Positions 26,413-37,750 of a stretch of 64,000 bases of DNA are shown here, one piece after another; position 1 is the first letter of the stretch, and each line of letters opens with the position of its first letter. Below the pieces are notes generated by a model. The model was given only the letters and a program-made list of their open reading frames with translations, was not told where the DNA came from and ran no database searches. The position numbers and the translations under genes are program-made. This DNA comes from Magnolia sinica. Lineage: Eukaryota > Streptophyta > Magnoliopsida > Magnoliales > Magnoliaceae. The stretch lies in contig NC_080574.1 of NCBI RefSeq assembly GCF_029962835.1, positions 38,755,501 through 38,819,500 of the forward strand. The letters are read 5' to 3'.

Positions 26413-26858
26413 CTAGCTGGGAACGGGCAGGAGCTTTGAGTAGACACCATGATGTATGGATCTTATCTACATCTGTATTTTTTAGTATCACCCTAGGATA
26501 TAAGCTTAAAAATGAGGCAGATCCAAGGTTCAAGCGAACTACACAAGGGGGATTAAACTCTTACCATTGAAAACTTCTTAAGGGCCATAGAAGTTTGGGA
26601 TGGAGCTGCTATTTGTGTTTTCTCTTACATGTAGTTTCATGAACAGGTTGGATGGCAAATAAACATCACAGTGGGCCCTAGAAAAGTTTCAATAGTGAGA
26701 ATCATTATCACCACTGCTTCCCATGGTGTGGTCCACTTAAACCTTGGATTTGTGTCATTTATGCTTTTATACCTTAAATGATAGGGAAAAAATGGATGGA
26801 CAATGTAGATAAGATCACATCACAGTGGCCACTCAAAACTCTTGCCCGTTCCTAGCTG
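26413..26858. mobile_element. GGGCCC-type MITE, complete-looking
   Basis: Left 'agctgggaacgggcaggag' faces right 'cttgcccgttcctagct', with inner match through 'tttgagt'. The body carries 'aaatgaggcagatccaaggt', 'atttgtgttttctctt', 'aacaggttggatggcaaataaa' and 'atggatggacaatg'. Confidence 0.75.
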
Positions 26859-26889
26859 AAGACGTGCAGGTCGGACGCGTGTTCAGGGA

Positions 26890-27105
26890 ACAAAAATATT
26901 AGCCTGATTCAAAACTTCTATGTCTCAACCAATATTTCAACCGTGGGCATTCAATCCTCACTTTTATGGCCCGCTTGAGTATTGGATCCGTTCATTTTTA
27001 ACATCATGTCTTAAAATAAGCTCACACAATGGATAAACGGATAGATTTCTCAAGAATATATCAGTGGGACCCACCTAGGTTCCTGTGAAGTGCTTCCGCA
27101 GGAAC
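26890..27105. mobile_element. Right half of a MITE of the 27106-27617 type
   Basis: From 'aatattagcctgattcaaaac' to 'gggacccacctaggttcctg' it parallels 27390-27570 of the next element. The left half is absent. Confidence 0.6.
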
Positions 27106-27617
27106 GCAGATTTCCTGCTAAAGGCTTTTGGTACCAAGTTCCTGCTTTGGAAACCTATGTGGGGCCCACCGTGATGTTTGTAAGAAATCTATCCCGTCCA
27201 TCTGTGTTTTTTATCTCATTTAGGACTTGAGATCAAAAGTGAATAGGATCCAAAACTCAAGTGGGCCGCACTAAAGGAAAAGTTGGGTAGGAAAATTTCT
27301 ACCCTTGAAACGTCCCTGGGTCGGCAGTGATGTTTACATGGCATCTGTATAGTTTATAACATCATTACTACTGGAATGAACATAAAACACAAATATTAGC
27401 TTAATTCCAAACTTTTATAAATATTTCAACTGTGGAAGTTCAATCCTCACTTTTGGGCCCGCTTGAATAGCGGATCCAGCTCATTTTTAGTCTCGTGTCC
27501 TAAAATGAGTTCACAAAATAGATAGACGGGATAGATTTCTCACAAATATCACAGTGGGCCTCACCTGGGTTCCCAGTGCAGAAACTTCCGAGAAAGGCTT
27601 TGGCAGGAAATCCCCTC
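27106..27617. mobile_element. MITE with about 95-bp TIRs
   Basis: Inverted arms start near 'gcagatttcctgctaaaggc' on the left and 'ctttggcaggaaatcccc' on the right. They run inward through 'ggcccaccgtgatgttt' and 'agaaatctatccc', one of the longest terminal matches in the window. The core has 'aagtgggccgcact' and 'tcctcacttttgggcccgcttga'. Confidence 0.8.
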
Positions 27618-27824
27618 TGTGCCGTGGAACATTACAAGTTATATGCTCCCTATAGCACCGGTTCTCTAACAGTGACCATCTAAATAACTGATCTACACCG
27701 TCCACCTGTCTCGTAAGTCATAGGCTAAAATGAAAGAAGAAGAAGGTCAATTGACTAGAGTGGTCACGGTCCTTCCATTACACAATAGTGCCCGTGATAA
27801 AATTCTAATCCAAGGTATTCTTTG

Positions 27825-28573
27825 AGCCCGTTGGGTTTTCCAATTTTCCGCGTAATTAAAAGTAAATGAGCTATCATTATTATTTTAGAGTGTTGGTTTA
27901 ATAAAAATCATAAAATTAAAAGTAAAATAAACTAACAAAGTAAATAAATAATGATAATCACTACATCTTTTTAAAGCAAGAAAAGATTTACTCTCTTATT
28001 ATTACCAAAGGCAAGGTACAAAAGAAGTACAACAAAAAAGAGAGCAGAGCTCCTCAAACAAAAATATAATTAAAGAAGAAGAAAAACAAAATCCCATACC
28101 TTAAGTCAAGAATCAACCACCCACACCCTCAGCACACTCATTCATACCTCAAGTGGTAGACTGGGTGGAGATACCTCGTTTCAACACTGAGGTCTTAGTA
28201 CCGATTCCCTAGTGGGGGTAGCTAACAGAAGAGTGTATACTGACAGTGTTGTGTACTAACAAGCTAACAATTAAAAATTTAAAAAATTTAAAAAAAATAA
28301 AAACACCCACACTCTAAGTTAGGAAAGAAAAAAAGATAAAACTAAGAGAGATAGAAGCTGCCCAATCAATGGGCAAGGATAGGCATGATCATACTCGGTC
28401 ACACATGGTGAACATTACTTTTTTATATATAAAAAACAAAATTATTTTTATCAAAATTCATGTAAAAAATAAATAATGGTAGAATGCAATCAGTGCAGTT
28501 TAATGTAAGTGACATTACCTCGTAATTATAGTAGTAAGTAATCATTATTCATTTTGAAAAACCAAACGGACAT
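27825..28573. mobile_element. Candidate MITE split by a SINE
   Basis: Left 'gagcccgttgggttttcc' faces right 'gaaaaaccaaacggacatc', and the match extends through 'aattttccgcgtaatta' and 'taatcattattcatttt'. The SINE at 28130-28303 lies inside. No clear target duplication was found. Confidence 0.5.
28130..28303 (+). mobile_element. SINE with A-rich tail and 12-bp target duplication
   Basis: Has tRNA-like promoter motifs: an A-box-like AGTGGTAGACTGGG near 28151 and a weak B-box-like TACCGATTCCC near 28200. The 3' end is A-rich. Flanks are CACCCACACCCT (28118-28129) and CACCCACACTCT (28304-28315), 11 of 12 identical. It would be transcribed by RNA polymerase III and mobilised by a LINE enzyme. 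Confidence 0.8.
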
Positions 28574-29073
28574 CATTTGGTTGATGATAAAGGGTTGCAA
28601 TCGATGGTAAATGAATGCACATGGGCAAAAAGGATCGTTTGGCTAATGGTAAGCGCTCGTAATTAGAATTAATGTGAAATGAAATACATCTAAATTATAT
28701 AAATAGAAATCCTCAAAAAAGGCTAAGAATCATATGCAAATGATAGAAATAGTCTAATTTTCAGAAATATCCCACTTTTATGGCTTACCTGAGGCTTAAA
28801 ATATCCTATTTTTTGCAAAGTATATATTTCAATAGACTAATTAGGATTATTACATCAAATATCACACATATTTTAACTTGGGGTATTAAAACTGCTCTGC
28901 TCAATGCAATCCAATTCTAGGCATTCAAAAATAACTGGAGATTTCAATTCGCATCAATTCTATCTAGGTAACTTGGATTCCAATGTATTCCAACCACAAG
29001 CATCCAGATGGACCTAGAAAATTTTAGTGACAGATTTGACTGACTAGATATGAGAATTATCTAGTGTAGGCAC
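28574..29073. other. Unassigned AT-rich stretch
   Basis: No coding signal or recognisable element. Confidence 0.4.
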
Positions 29074-29839
29074 TGTTGGAAATTAAAAACTAGCCGTTTT
29101 ATGGCCGTTTTCTGACTGTTGTGCATGGACCATTAAGCTGCTGTATGCTGACTGTTGTGAGACAACAGCTAGCCGTTTTCTAGCTGTTGGGCTAGCCATG
29201 TAGCAGTTACAGTTGGACCCTGCACTAATGACTCAGCTGTTACAGTTTCTGCTACAACAGCTCTTTTCAGTCCCTCTATTTATACTGAGAGATTTCTCTC
29301 TTAGTCCCTTAGTCTCTCTGCTAACTAGTCACCCGCCATAGCCACTTAGTCACACCGCAACTCTCACACGTCTTGCTCTGGTTCGCTCAAGGTCGCGAAA
29401 AAGCGACCCTCTGCGACACGATGCAGATATGCGAAGTGCAAAGTGCGCCACTAGTGCCTCTACAGCCACACTGCCTCACATGCCTAAGCCCTCGCACCGA
29501 GCCCGTGACCGAGACCGAAACCGAGTCCGAGTCCGAGTTCGAGTCCGAGTCCGAGACCGAGACCGAGACCGTGCCCAAGCCCGAGCCTGAGCGCGAGCGC
29601 GCGCGGGTGTTCCAGTGCTACACACTGGAACACGCAAGGTCCATAGTCCACGGACTAGGTAGGTAAATATTATAATACTCCACATCCTTCATATAAACCA
29701 TAGGTTTTTCTCTTCTCTTTTCCATGTGGGACTATTCCCAAAAATCCGCAGAAAAGTGTTTTTTCAAAACAACTTTTTATATTATATATTATTTTATTAT
29801 TAAAATATTTTTTTATTAAAATCAATATTTTTTGCAACA
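29074..29839 (-). repeat. Copia 3' LTR with an internal deletion
   Basis: It has the same ends as 34339-35623 but is only 766 bp. After the first 11 bases it jumps to sequence equivalent to about 34920 in the other LTR, losing roughly 580 bp. The join lies at a shared TGTTGGAAA-like motif. It contains a hexamer array at about 29505-29590. Confidence 0.85.
29505..29590. repeat. GAGNCC hexamer array in the copia 3' LTR
   Basis: Tandem units alternating GAGTCC, GAGACC and GAGTTC, about 13 in all, give chance open frames of Glu-Ser/Thr repeats or Arg-Ser/Thr repeats on the two strands. Confidence 0.85.
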
Positions 29840-30544
29840 ATCCCCCACTTGATTTTATAAAATTATTTTCTCGGTTAAACAATACTGCCAGAATAATCAG
29901 CTTATATGTATAAAGAAATATATCTTTCGATTTTAATCTTTCCTTAGTGTAAATATTTCAAAACTCTGTCGAAATGACTGGTAGCCGCAGCTTTGAACCA
30001 GTTATTCCTAGATAACAGAATTAAAAATACCACACACATATTCGCTATATGTTTATTAGAGTTCCCACAATCTTATTCAGCACAATTAATGGCCATGTGC
30101 TTATCCTAATTCGTGAACAATTCCGAGAGAAAACTCCTAACTCTCATGAGAGACGGCACCATCTCTACGTTTATATAGGTGAAATCCTTCCAGTGTCTCC
30201 GTTACTATAAGATATTTGTCCTTATAGACTGGATTTCATTAAGAGTTCTAAGACTCAACCCTCTATCGCAACGCTCAGCACCTATCTATTATGGATGAGG
30301 TTTTATAATTTAGTGCTGAAAATTTTTCACATATCAGTGACTTATTCTTACCCATTAAACCCAAAATTATAAATTTTCTGACTTTAGGTTGGGTTACCAT
30401 CACTGGTGGAACTTTGGTTGAAGAGTTTCAATCCCATCCCTTTAAATGTAGCCTTTACTACCTCTCTCGGTAGAGGTTTAGTTAAAGGATCTTCAAGGTT
30501 ATTGCTTGATTTCACATAAGAAATAGCAATGATTCCATCTCGAA

Positions 30545-32162
30545 TCAATTGTCTAGACTAATATGTCTAGACTTACCATTATAAGTGCCGTTATAGGCTC
30601 TAGCTAATGTGGCTTCACTATCACAATGTAGTGACACAGCCGATATAGGCTTTACACAAAAAGAAATTTCTAATATAAGATCCCTTAGCCACTCAGCCTC
30701 TTTGCCTGTTGCAGTCAGGGCTATAAATTCAGACTCCATAGTCGAATGCGTTATGCAAGTCTATTTCTTGGATCCCCAAGATACAGCTGCACTTCCTAAG
30801 GTGAATACCCACCCTGTAGTAGACTTGTTGTCTCCTGCACTTGATATAAAGCTCGCATCGGTATATCCTTCCAATACGGCAGGAAACTCTGAATAAAATA
30901 GTCTTAAGTCTTTAGTTGCTTTTAAGTAACCAAGGACTATACTTATTACATTCCAGTGTTCAGTAATGGGGTTACTAAAACCTACTAAGTTTACTCACAG
31001 CATATGCGATATCAGGTCTAGTGTATTGCATAGCATATGTAAGACTCCCTATAGCACTCGCATATTCTAATTGTGCAACTATTCTTTCGGTATTTTCTTT
31101 TAGCTTGATACTTGAATCAAATGGGGTCTTTACTTCTTTTATATTTAGATGGTTAAACTTGTTTAGTATCTTCTCAATATAATGAGATTGACACAAAGCA
31201 TAACCCCCACAATGTTTTTTAACTTTGATACCAAGAATCGTATCAACTTGTCCAAGATTCTTCATTTTAAATACGGAAGATAGAAACTTTTTTGTTTCAA
31301 TTACACCTTCCATTTTATTACTTATTATTAACATGTCATCAACATACAGATAAATAATAACGATGTAACTACCATCTACTTTTTAATATATGCATTTGTC
31401 AGCTACATTACGCATGAAACTATAAGAAGGTATTTTGGAATCAAACTTCTCATGCCACTGTTTTGGTGCTTGTTTTAATCCATACAATGATTTGACTAAT
31501 CTACATACTTTGTTTTCATTTTCTGGTAGAACGAATTCTTCAGGTTGTTCCATATATACCTCCTCGTTGAGGTCACCATTCAGGAATACAGTCTTTACAT
31601 CCATTTGGTAGATGTGAAGATGATGTATTGAAGCCAACGCAAATAATATCTTAATGGATGTTATCCTAACTACAGGAGAGTATATGTCAAAGTAATCTAT
31701 CCCTTCTTTTTGTCTAAAACCCTTAGCTACTAGTCGAGCTTTAAAGGTTTGGATAGTCCCATCAGTGTGATATTTCTTTCTAAATACCCACTTACAACCT
31801 ATGGGTCTACAACCTGGAGGTAAGTTAACTAGTTCTCATGTTTGATTTGATAGTATGGATTGTATTTCATCATTTATAACTTCTTTCCAGAAAGCTGAGT
31901 CTCTAGAGGATATGGCCTCTTTATATGTTTTAGGATCATCTTTTATAGTTATTACTATAAGTATTTTTCTTATAACATTTTCTCTATCTCCTTCTACAAG
32001 ATGAAAAATGACACGTTGTGAGTCTATATAGTCATCTCCTAGACTCTTCTCTATTCTTGTTCTTTGACTCCTACGAGGCTCAATAGGAGCTTCCACTATC
32101 TGTGGAGCTATGCTATCTGGTTCTTTATTAGGAGTTTGGATTTCATTATCCTTTGACTCCAA
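30545..32162 (-). pseudogene. Copia pol: reverse transcriptase and RNase H
   Basis: On the minus strand the RVT_2-type reverse transcriptase opens at about 31940 (DPKTYKEAI, FWKEVINDEI). It continues with YQMDVKTVFLNGDLNEEVYM and LVKSLYGLKQAPKQW at 31400-31640, and the catalytic YVDD is readable near 31330-31350. Next come KMKNLGQVDTILGIKV and TRPDIAYAVS (30975-31334), then an RNase H end with MESEFIALTATGKEAEW and the phrase HCDSEATLA (30545-30739). It would copy element RNA into DNA inside virus-like particles. At least three breaks between these blocks show it is dead, although the catalytic residues are kept. Confidence 0.92.
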
Positions 32163-32339
32163 AGATAGTGAGTTCTCAAAGAACTCAACATCTCTTGATT
32201 CTATTATTGTATTAGACTCTATATCTAGAAGTCTATAAGCTTTACTATTTTGTGCATACTCTACGAAGGCGCGCTTAATAGCTCTTGGTCCTAACTTAGT
32301 TCTTTTTGGATCAGGGGTTCTGCAATATGCAAGATACCC

Positions 32340-33857
32340 TCACACTTTAAGATATCCTAGGTTAGGTTTTCTACCTCTCCATGTTTCATATGGAGATATT
32401 TTATATTTTTTAGACGAAATTCTGTTTATTATATGGCATGCTGCAAGCAGTGCCTCTCCCCATAGACTTAGTGGCAACTTTGCTCTAATCAGCATTGAGT
32501 TGACCATTTCTACTAATGTTTTATTCTTCCTTTCAGCTATTCCGTTTTGTTGAGGTGTGTATGGCGCTGTATATTGATGTATTAGTCCATGTTCTTCACA
32601 AAAGTTATTGAATTCATTGAAGAAGTATTCTCCTCCTCTATCGCTACAGAGAATTTTTATCTTCTTATTCAGTTGATTCTCTACTTCTGCTTTATATATT
32701 TTAAACATGTTTAATGCTTCATCTTTGCTCTTTAATAGGTACACATACACATACCTAGAGCAATCATTTATAATGGTTATGAAGTACCGTTTACCTCCAT
32801 GAGTAAGAATGTCGTTTAACTCACAGATGTCACTGTGCACAAGATCCAATACTTGAGACAATCTTTCAACACTTGGAAAAGGTTTCTTTGTCATTTTGGA
32901 TCTTATGCACACTTCACATTTTTCAGTTTCATTATCTGTATATGAGATTAAACCATTCTTAGTTATGAACTTCAATGTACTATACTCTATATGGGCTAGT
33001 CTATTATGCCACAATCTAGCGGATTCAACCATATACGCAAAAGTGTTACTTTCATTCAGAGAAAACTTAACCATTCCGTTACAAGCATATCCCTTTCCGA
33101 CAAAATTCTCATTTTTGGACAGAATCAGTTTACCTGACTCATACACCACCCGTATACCTAGTTTTTCCAGAAGATCCCTAGAAACTAAGTTTCGCCTCAT
33201 GTCTGGGACGTGCAGTACATTAGTTAGAATCACTTTCTTTCCAGAGGTGAATATCAGTTCGACAGTTCCTTTATCGACGACCTTCGATCGGACTTCATTA
33301 TCCATTTGAGCTTCTTGACCATCGGTCAATTCTTCATAGGTTTTGAAGGTTGATTTGTCATAGCACACATATACAGTAGCGGCAGTATCATACCACCAAC
33401 CTAAAACTTTACCTTGAATGGTATTCACCTCAGTGATCATAGCCACGATATCGCCTTCTTCTATTGCACTTGCCTCTTTTTTAGATTTGCGATAGCGGTA
33501 TACTCGAGCATAGTGCCCGATTTTTTCACAGACATGGCATGGGCCCTTAAACTTTCTGTTCTTCTTTTGCATGTTCTTCTTGAATTTTCCTTTGTTAGGT
33601 TTTAAGGAATCGTCCTTCTCGAAATGTTTATTATTAGTGTTTTCTACAGCATATACTTTGGACGAGGTATTCCCGTTATCATTTTTTCTATCGTGGTTAC
33701 GGAATTCTTCCTCAATCCTGAGGTGTTTTTGGATTTGTTCAAGTATGTAGTCCTCGATTTTATGTAGCAACTTCTTTCTATAGTCTTTCCACATCGGTGG
33801 CAATTTGGCGATTATTGCCACAACTTGAAATGATTCAGGAAGATTGATTTTTATCAC
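32340..33857 (-). pseudogene. Copia nucleocapsid, protease and integrase block
   Basis: A 505-residue open frame on the minus strand. Order: end of capsid (about residues 1-60), a zinc knuckle near residue 105 (CHVCEKIGHYARVY, whose last Cys is Tyr), protease with WWYDTAATVYVC (active Asp kept), and a pre-integrase zinc site with HNRLAH and CEVC. The integrase core shows the acidic triad in HSDICE, CSDRGGEYF and ERKNKTLVEM, ending in the usual LWGEALLAACHIINRI. Copia order (integrase before RT) is confirmed by the downstream RT at 30545-32162. It is cut from gag by a short gap with stops at 33858-33887. Confidence 0.93.
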
Positions 33858-33887
33858 TTTGATTTTGTTTACTATTAGCTACAGTTC

Positions 33888-34316
33888 TTAGATTTGGGGT
33901 AGCAGCGGTTTATTATCTACCATGCTGAAGTCAAAATACCTGGCGATGAGAAACTTGTTGGTACCTTCTTCTTCAGCCTTGTATTTGAATTCCAGAGCGG
34001 CCCAGATCTCCTTTGCTAATAACATCTGTTGGTACAAATCGTACAGACGATTGGAGAGAGCGTTCAGAATGTGTCCTCGACACAAGAGTTCGTCTTCGGC
34101 TCTTTTAGTGCGGGCAGCTACTTGTTCAAGTGTGTCGTTGTCAGATGCTTCATGTAGTGCTTGCAAATTTGGATCTAATATATAATAGATCTTCAGCGCC
34201 GTCAAGAAAAATTTCATCTTGTCTTGCCATCTTGTAAAATTGGTTCCATCGAACCGATCAAGACATATCAAGTCCTGATTCATTAACTTGATGGATGAAA
34301 CACTGTCGGCTTCCAT
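33888..34316 (-). pseudogene. Copia gag N-terminal part
   Basis: Starts with ATG at 34316 and reads a UBN2-type gag: RFDGTNFTRWQDKMKFFLTA, then RAEDELLCRGHILNALSNRL and AKEIWAALEFKYKAEEEGT. About 142 residues are intact before a stop at 33888. The rest of gag continues in the 32340-33857 block. It would form the particle shell. The start is 22 bp inside the 5' LTR boundary at 34339. Confidence 0.88.
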
Positions 34317-34338
34317 CAGAAAAATAACACTTTAAGAT

Positions 34339-35623
34339 TGTTGGAAATTATATAGATTAACATATTTCTGTATAATGTGGAAACCGAAAAGTGCAAAATA
34401 ATCAGAAATCAGGATAGGCTGAAGCAGATCTGAAACGCTGTCCTTAAAGCGTTATTTGCCCTTACTCAAGTGAATTGAGTATGCTGATAGGTTACAGGCA
34501 AATAGCTTCTAGGATACGACGAGCCTGGTGTGGGTCTGCGTTTAGCAAACACGAAGGCCCACCAAATGGAACTCAATTACACGCTTTCTGGCAGTATTAC
34601 AGTATAAAGGAAAAAATTCCAAAAGACGAAGAAAAGAAAAGAGTTTTGACTTCTGCACAGGTCAGTTCAAATCTTCAGCCACTGGTTCAGTTGAACCGTT
34701 CTAGACCATACCGCTGGTCTGTTCTTCAAGCTAAGGTTTAAGCCTTACTATGTTGCTGGAAACACTAGAATATATGAGTGGAGAGGGGCTGACTGTCTCA
34801 ATTCGTATGGGTTTGCTGGAATGAGTTGAGATGGTTTGGAAACTCATCCAGGTCCTCCTTTTATAGGCTAGGGGTTATGGTCCAGAGACTTAAATTTCAT
34901 TAAGTCATTTCTGTCTGTTGAAAAAATAGCCGTTTTATGGCCGTTTTCTGACTGTTGTGCATGGACCATTAAGCTGCTGCATGCTGACTGTTGTGAGACA
35001 ACAGCTAGCCGTTTTCTAACTGTTGGGCTAGCCATGCAGCAATTACAGCTAGACCCTGCACTACTGGCTCAACTGTTACAGTTTCTGCTACAACGGCTCT
35101 TTTCAGTTCCTTTATTTATACTGAGACCTTTTTCTCTCAGTCCTTTAATCTCTCTGCTAACCAGCCACCCGTCATAACCACTTAGTCGCACACGTCTCAC
35201 TCCGGTTTGCTCAAGGTCGCGAAGGAGCGAAGTGCAAAGTGCGTCACTAGCGCCTCTACAGCCACACTGCCTTACATGCCCACGCCCTCGCACCGAGCCT
35301 GTGACCGAGACCGAGTCCGAGTCTGAGACCGAGACCGAAACCGAGACTGAGCCCGTGCCCGAGCCCAAGCTCGAGCGCAAGCGCAAGCGCAGGTGTTCCA
35401 GTGTTACGCTGGAACACGCAAGGTCCATAGTCCACGGACTAGGTAGGTAAATATTATAATACTCCATATCCTTCATATAAACCATAGGTTTTTCTCTTCT
35501 CTTTTCCATGTGGGACTATTCCCAAAAACCCGCAGAAAAGTGTTTTTTCAAAATAACTTTTTATATTATATATTATTTTATTATTAAAATATTTTTTTAT
35601 TAAAATCAATATTTTTTGCAACA
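34339..35623 (-). repeat. Copia 5' LTR
   Basis: A 1285-bp LTR with TGTTGG...GCAACA ends. Close relative of the solo LTR 47419-48616 and of 29074-29839. It contains a GAGNCC hexamer array at about 35296-35370. Just outside, at 35624-35631, is ATCCCCCA, the same as the interior next to the other LTR. Confidence 0.9.
35296..35370. repeat. GAGNCC hexamer array in the copia 5' LTR
   Basis: About ten GAGACC/GAGTCC/GAAACC units at the place corresponding to 29505-29590. Unit number and order differ between the two LTRs. Confidence 0.8.
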
Positions 35624-35844
35624 ATCCCCCAGGTATGGTGTGGTCACCTTCTTCAATAATGTATATGGCCAGCACGCCACATGTCCATTTGATGAAGGGT
35701 TGGATCGATTGCAAAGTACCTCAGGTCATAATAATTTGGTAGCATTTGACACATGAAAATACATGAGATGTTAAAGTCTCTTAATAAATATTAACACACT
35801 GCCTTTGGAAAGCTTAAGCTTTTAGAGAAAGTGGAGATTTGACA

Positions 35845-35855
35845 TGGTATCAGAG
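35845..35855 (+). other. Primer-site-like motif after a possible LTR end
   Basis: TGGTATCAGAG directly preceded by 'agatttgaca' matches the junction of an LTR end and an initiator-Met primer site. No element interior follows, so it is at best a remnant. Confidence 0.35.
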
Positions 35856-35919
35856 TTGAAGATCTTGTGTTCCGAAATCTGAGAACAGCAAAATATCCTG
35901 ATGGAGGACAATTAACCAC

Positions 35920-36241
35920 TTGCTCTACAATCCAGCGTCCATGGGTTAGGTGAGTATGAAAATGCCCCTTGCTCTAAAATCCCACATCCATAGGTTAGGT
36001 CAGGTGTGAAAATCCAGCATCCTTACTCTTACCCGGGTGGTAGACTCCCAGGAGTTTCAACACCAGGTCAAGGGATGTGTGTGCATGTATAAGCGTGTGT
36101 GTGTGTGTGTCATGTGTAAAAAAAAAACCAAAAAACCAAAAAACAAAAAAAAAAATTTAAAATAAAAATAAAAAAATAATTCAGGTGTGAAAATGCCCTT
36201 TGCTCTAAAATCCCACATCCATGAGTTAGGTCAGGTGTGAA
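35920..36241. repeat. 50-bp tandem repeat (three units) split by a SINE
   Basis: Units begin TTGCTCTA at 35920, 35969 and 36200. With the SINE and one duplicated flank removed, the last interval is 50 bp. Each unit has 'aatcccacatccataggttagg' or a close form. Confidence 0.75.
36014..36180 (+). mobile_element. SINE-like element with A-rich tail and 14-bp target duplication
   Basis: The head has 'gggtggtagactcccagg', similar to the A-box region of the SINE at 28130, followed by 'tttcaacaccaggtcaaggg' and a (TG)n run. A long A-rich tail ends it. TCAGGTGTGAAAAT flanks both sides (36000-36013 and 36181-36194) without mismatch. The B box is not intact. Confidence 0.7.
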
Positions 36242-36324
36242 ATTACCTATGCATTAATCACCCATCATACATCATACACTAGGTATTATCTTTACGGTGG
36301 CACGGAGAAGATGTGGGGTTCGAG

Positions 36325-36690
36325 TCATGTGGGCACACTATTCTACCCATCCATTTATATGATGTGTCACCTCAAAAACCCTGAAAGTCTAGGACCCAAA
36401 ATTCAACCCGATTTATAACCATACGTCTCCCTTGAATTTAATAGGGTCACTTCAGTCGGCAAAAAAACCTAAATTTTTGCCTAGCCCTTCATCTGGACTG
36501 GATAATGGGCTTAAACGACCTTGATTACATGTAGACAGCATTGAGGGCCCCATGATAATAAATAGGGGGTGTGCCCTCTCAACATGATCCATATGTTGTG
36601 GCGCATCTGAGTTTAGATGGGACTGAATTTTGGTATTTAGGTACTTTCTGAGGTGACTCATATGATGGATGGAATGGATTCCATGAACAC
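36325..36690. mobile_element. Candidate MITE
   Basis: Inward-facing arms: 'catccatttatatgatgtgtcacctc' style on the left and 'gaggtgactcatatgatggatgg' on the right. The body has 'gaccttgattacatgtag'. The ends are diffuse. Confidence 0.5.
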
Positions 36691-37396
36691 ATCAATAGAT
36701 CTCATATCTGCCCGGTACCATCATAAGGTTAGGGTGTTTCCAGTTCCATTGAAGTGCGCCCATTTCGGCGTTAAACACGCCAAGAGCCGACCAAAACCAT
36801 TTAATGTTTACACTTGAAAGTCTATGAGACCACTAACCATTGGCTTAGCCAATTCAAATGGGTCAACCTTGTTGTAGACTTTTGGCTATGATTGAGCCCA
36901 TGACTTCAACTCCACAGATCTTTTTTTTTTCAATGTAATATTCTAAAAAATATCCTTACATTTCGTGACTCGCATTTTCTACTATTAGAAAGAGATTCCT
37001 TAATAATTTTAGCTGTAGAAATATTCCTTCCAGCTTTCTTCAGATTGACTAGTTTTGTATTTGGGAATTTGAACTCGTCGTATGAAGACGATTTACTTAG
37101 TCTAATCATGCGTCTTTGAAATTGGCAAAGAGAGAAATTTCTGATCCGACAAACATGATTTTCTTAGTCTAGTTATCCTTAAAATTCATAAAGAAAGAAA
37201 ATTCTAATCTGACTTTGTCTGGTGATTGAAACGATGGATTGGTCAAAATGATTTGATTATCTATGCCAGGTTTGAAATAAGGTGCGAAATTGAAACCAAC
37301 CACTCCCAAATCCCCCTGTTTAGGATTGAAATGACAAATACTCCCATTATATCTCTAAAATGGAACATCATACATTCAACGGTCCTGATTCAATCA
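36691..37396. other. Unassigned stretch
   Basis: No coding domain. The part at 36876-36960 ('tatgattgagcccatgactt') resembles 8223-8300, a shared repeat of unknown class. Confidence 0.35.
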
Positions 37397-37750
37397 GGGT
37401 TCCTCATGTGAAGGGGTGGCACACATGTTTAGGGATTCAGGAGGATGGTGCATGCATGTTTCAATGATCCAAGCCATTTATAAGGTAGAACACACTAAGA
37501 TACTATGGACCAAAATTTAGGATTGTACATTCATCAAGTGATCCACACACTGATTTTGAAAGGTTGGACATTTTCGTTTTATTTTATTTTTTTCCAACTA
37601 TCCATTTTTCTACTAACATTATTTTTGGTCCATGCCATGTTCACGATATACCTTACCTAATGAATGGCTCATATCTCTAACATGTGTGCTTTCTATCCAG
37701 GCGATCTGTGACACAAGTTCCACCAGCTCACATGAGGGGCACCTTGTGAA
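37397..37750. mobile_element. Candidate MITE
   Basis: Left 'ttcctcatgtgaaggggtgg' faces right 'ccagctcacatgaggggc'. A second inner pair is 'gccatttataaggta' and 'taatgaatggctc'. Boundaries are approximate. Confidence 0.5.

Larger units (their letters stand above)
29074..35623 (-). mobile_element. Ty1/copia retrotransposon, both LTRs present, decayed
   Basis: Two LTRs bounded by TGTTGG and GCAACA flank a minus-strand gag-pol interior. The 3' LTR is 29074-29839 and the 5' LTR 34339-35623. A purine-rich tract (minus strand AAGTGGGGGA) adjoins the 3' LTR at 29840-29850. Noncoding 3' interior fills 29851-30540. The outer flanks do not match each other: the left is GGCAC, while the right is ATCCCCCA, which repeats the interior tract. 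A simple target duplication is therefore absent. The initiator-Met primer motif is not seen next to the 5' LTR. Confidence 0.9.

Noticed and set aside
26216..26570. Opposing open frames of 105 and 70 residues
   Set aside because: They span two MITE ends, and the sequence is explained by the inverted-repeat elements.
29373..29685. Open frames encoding Glu-Ser/Thr and Arg-Ser/Thr repeats
   Set aside because: They translate the GAGNCC hexamer array of the copia LTR on both strands. There is no independent coding evidence, and the frames differ between LTR copies.
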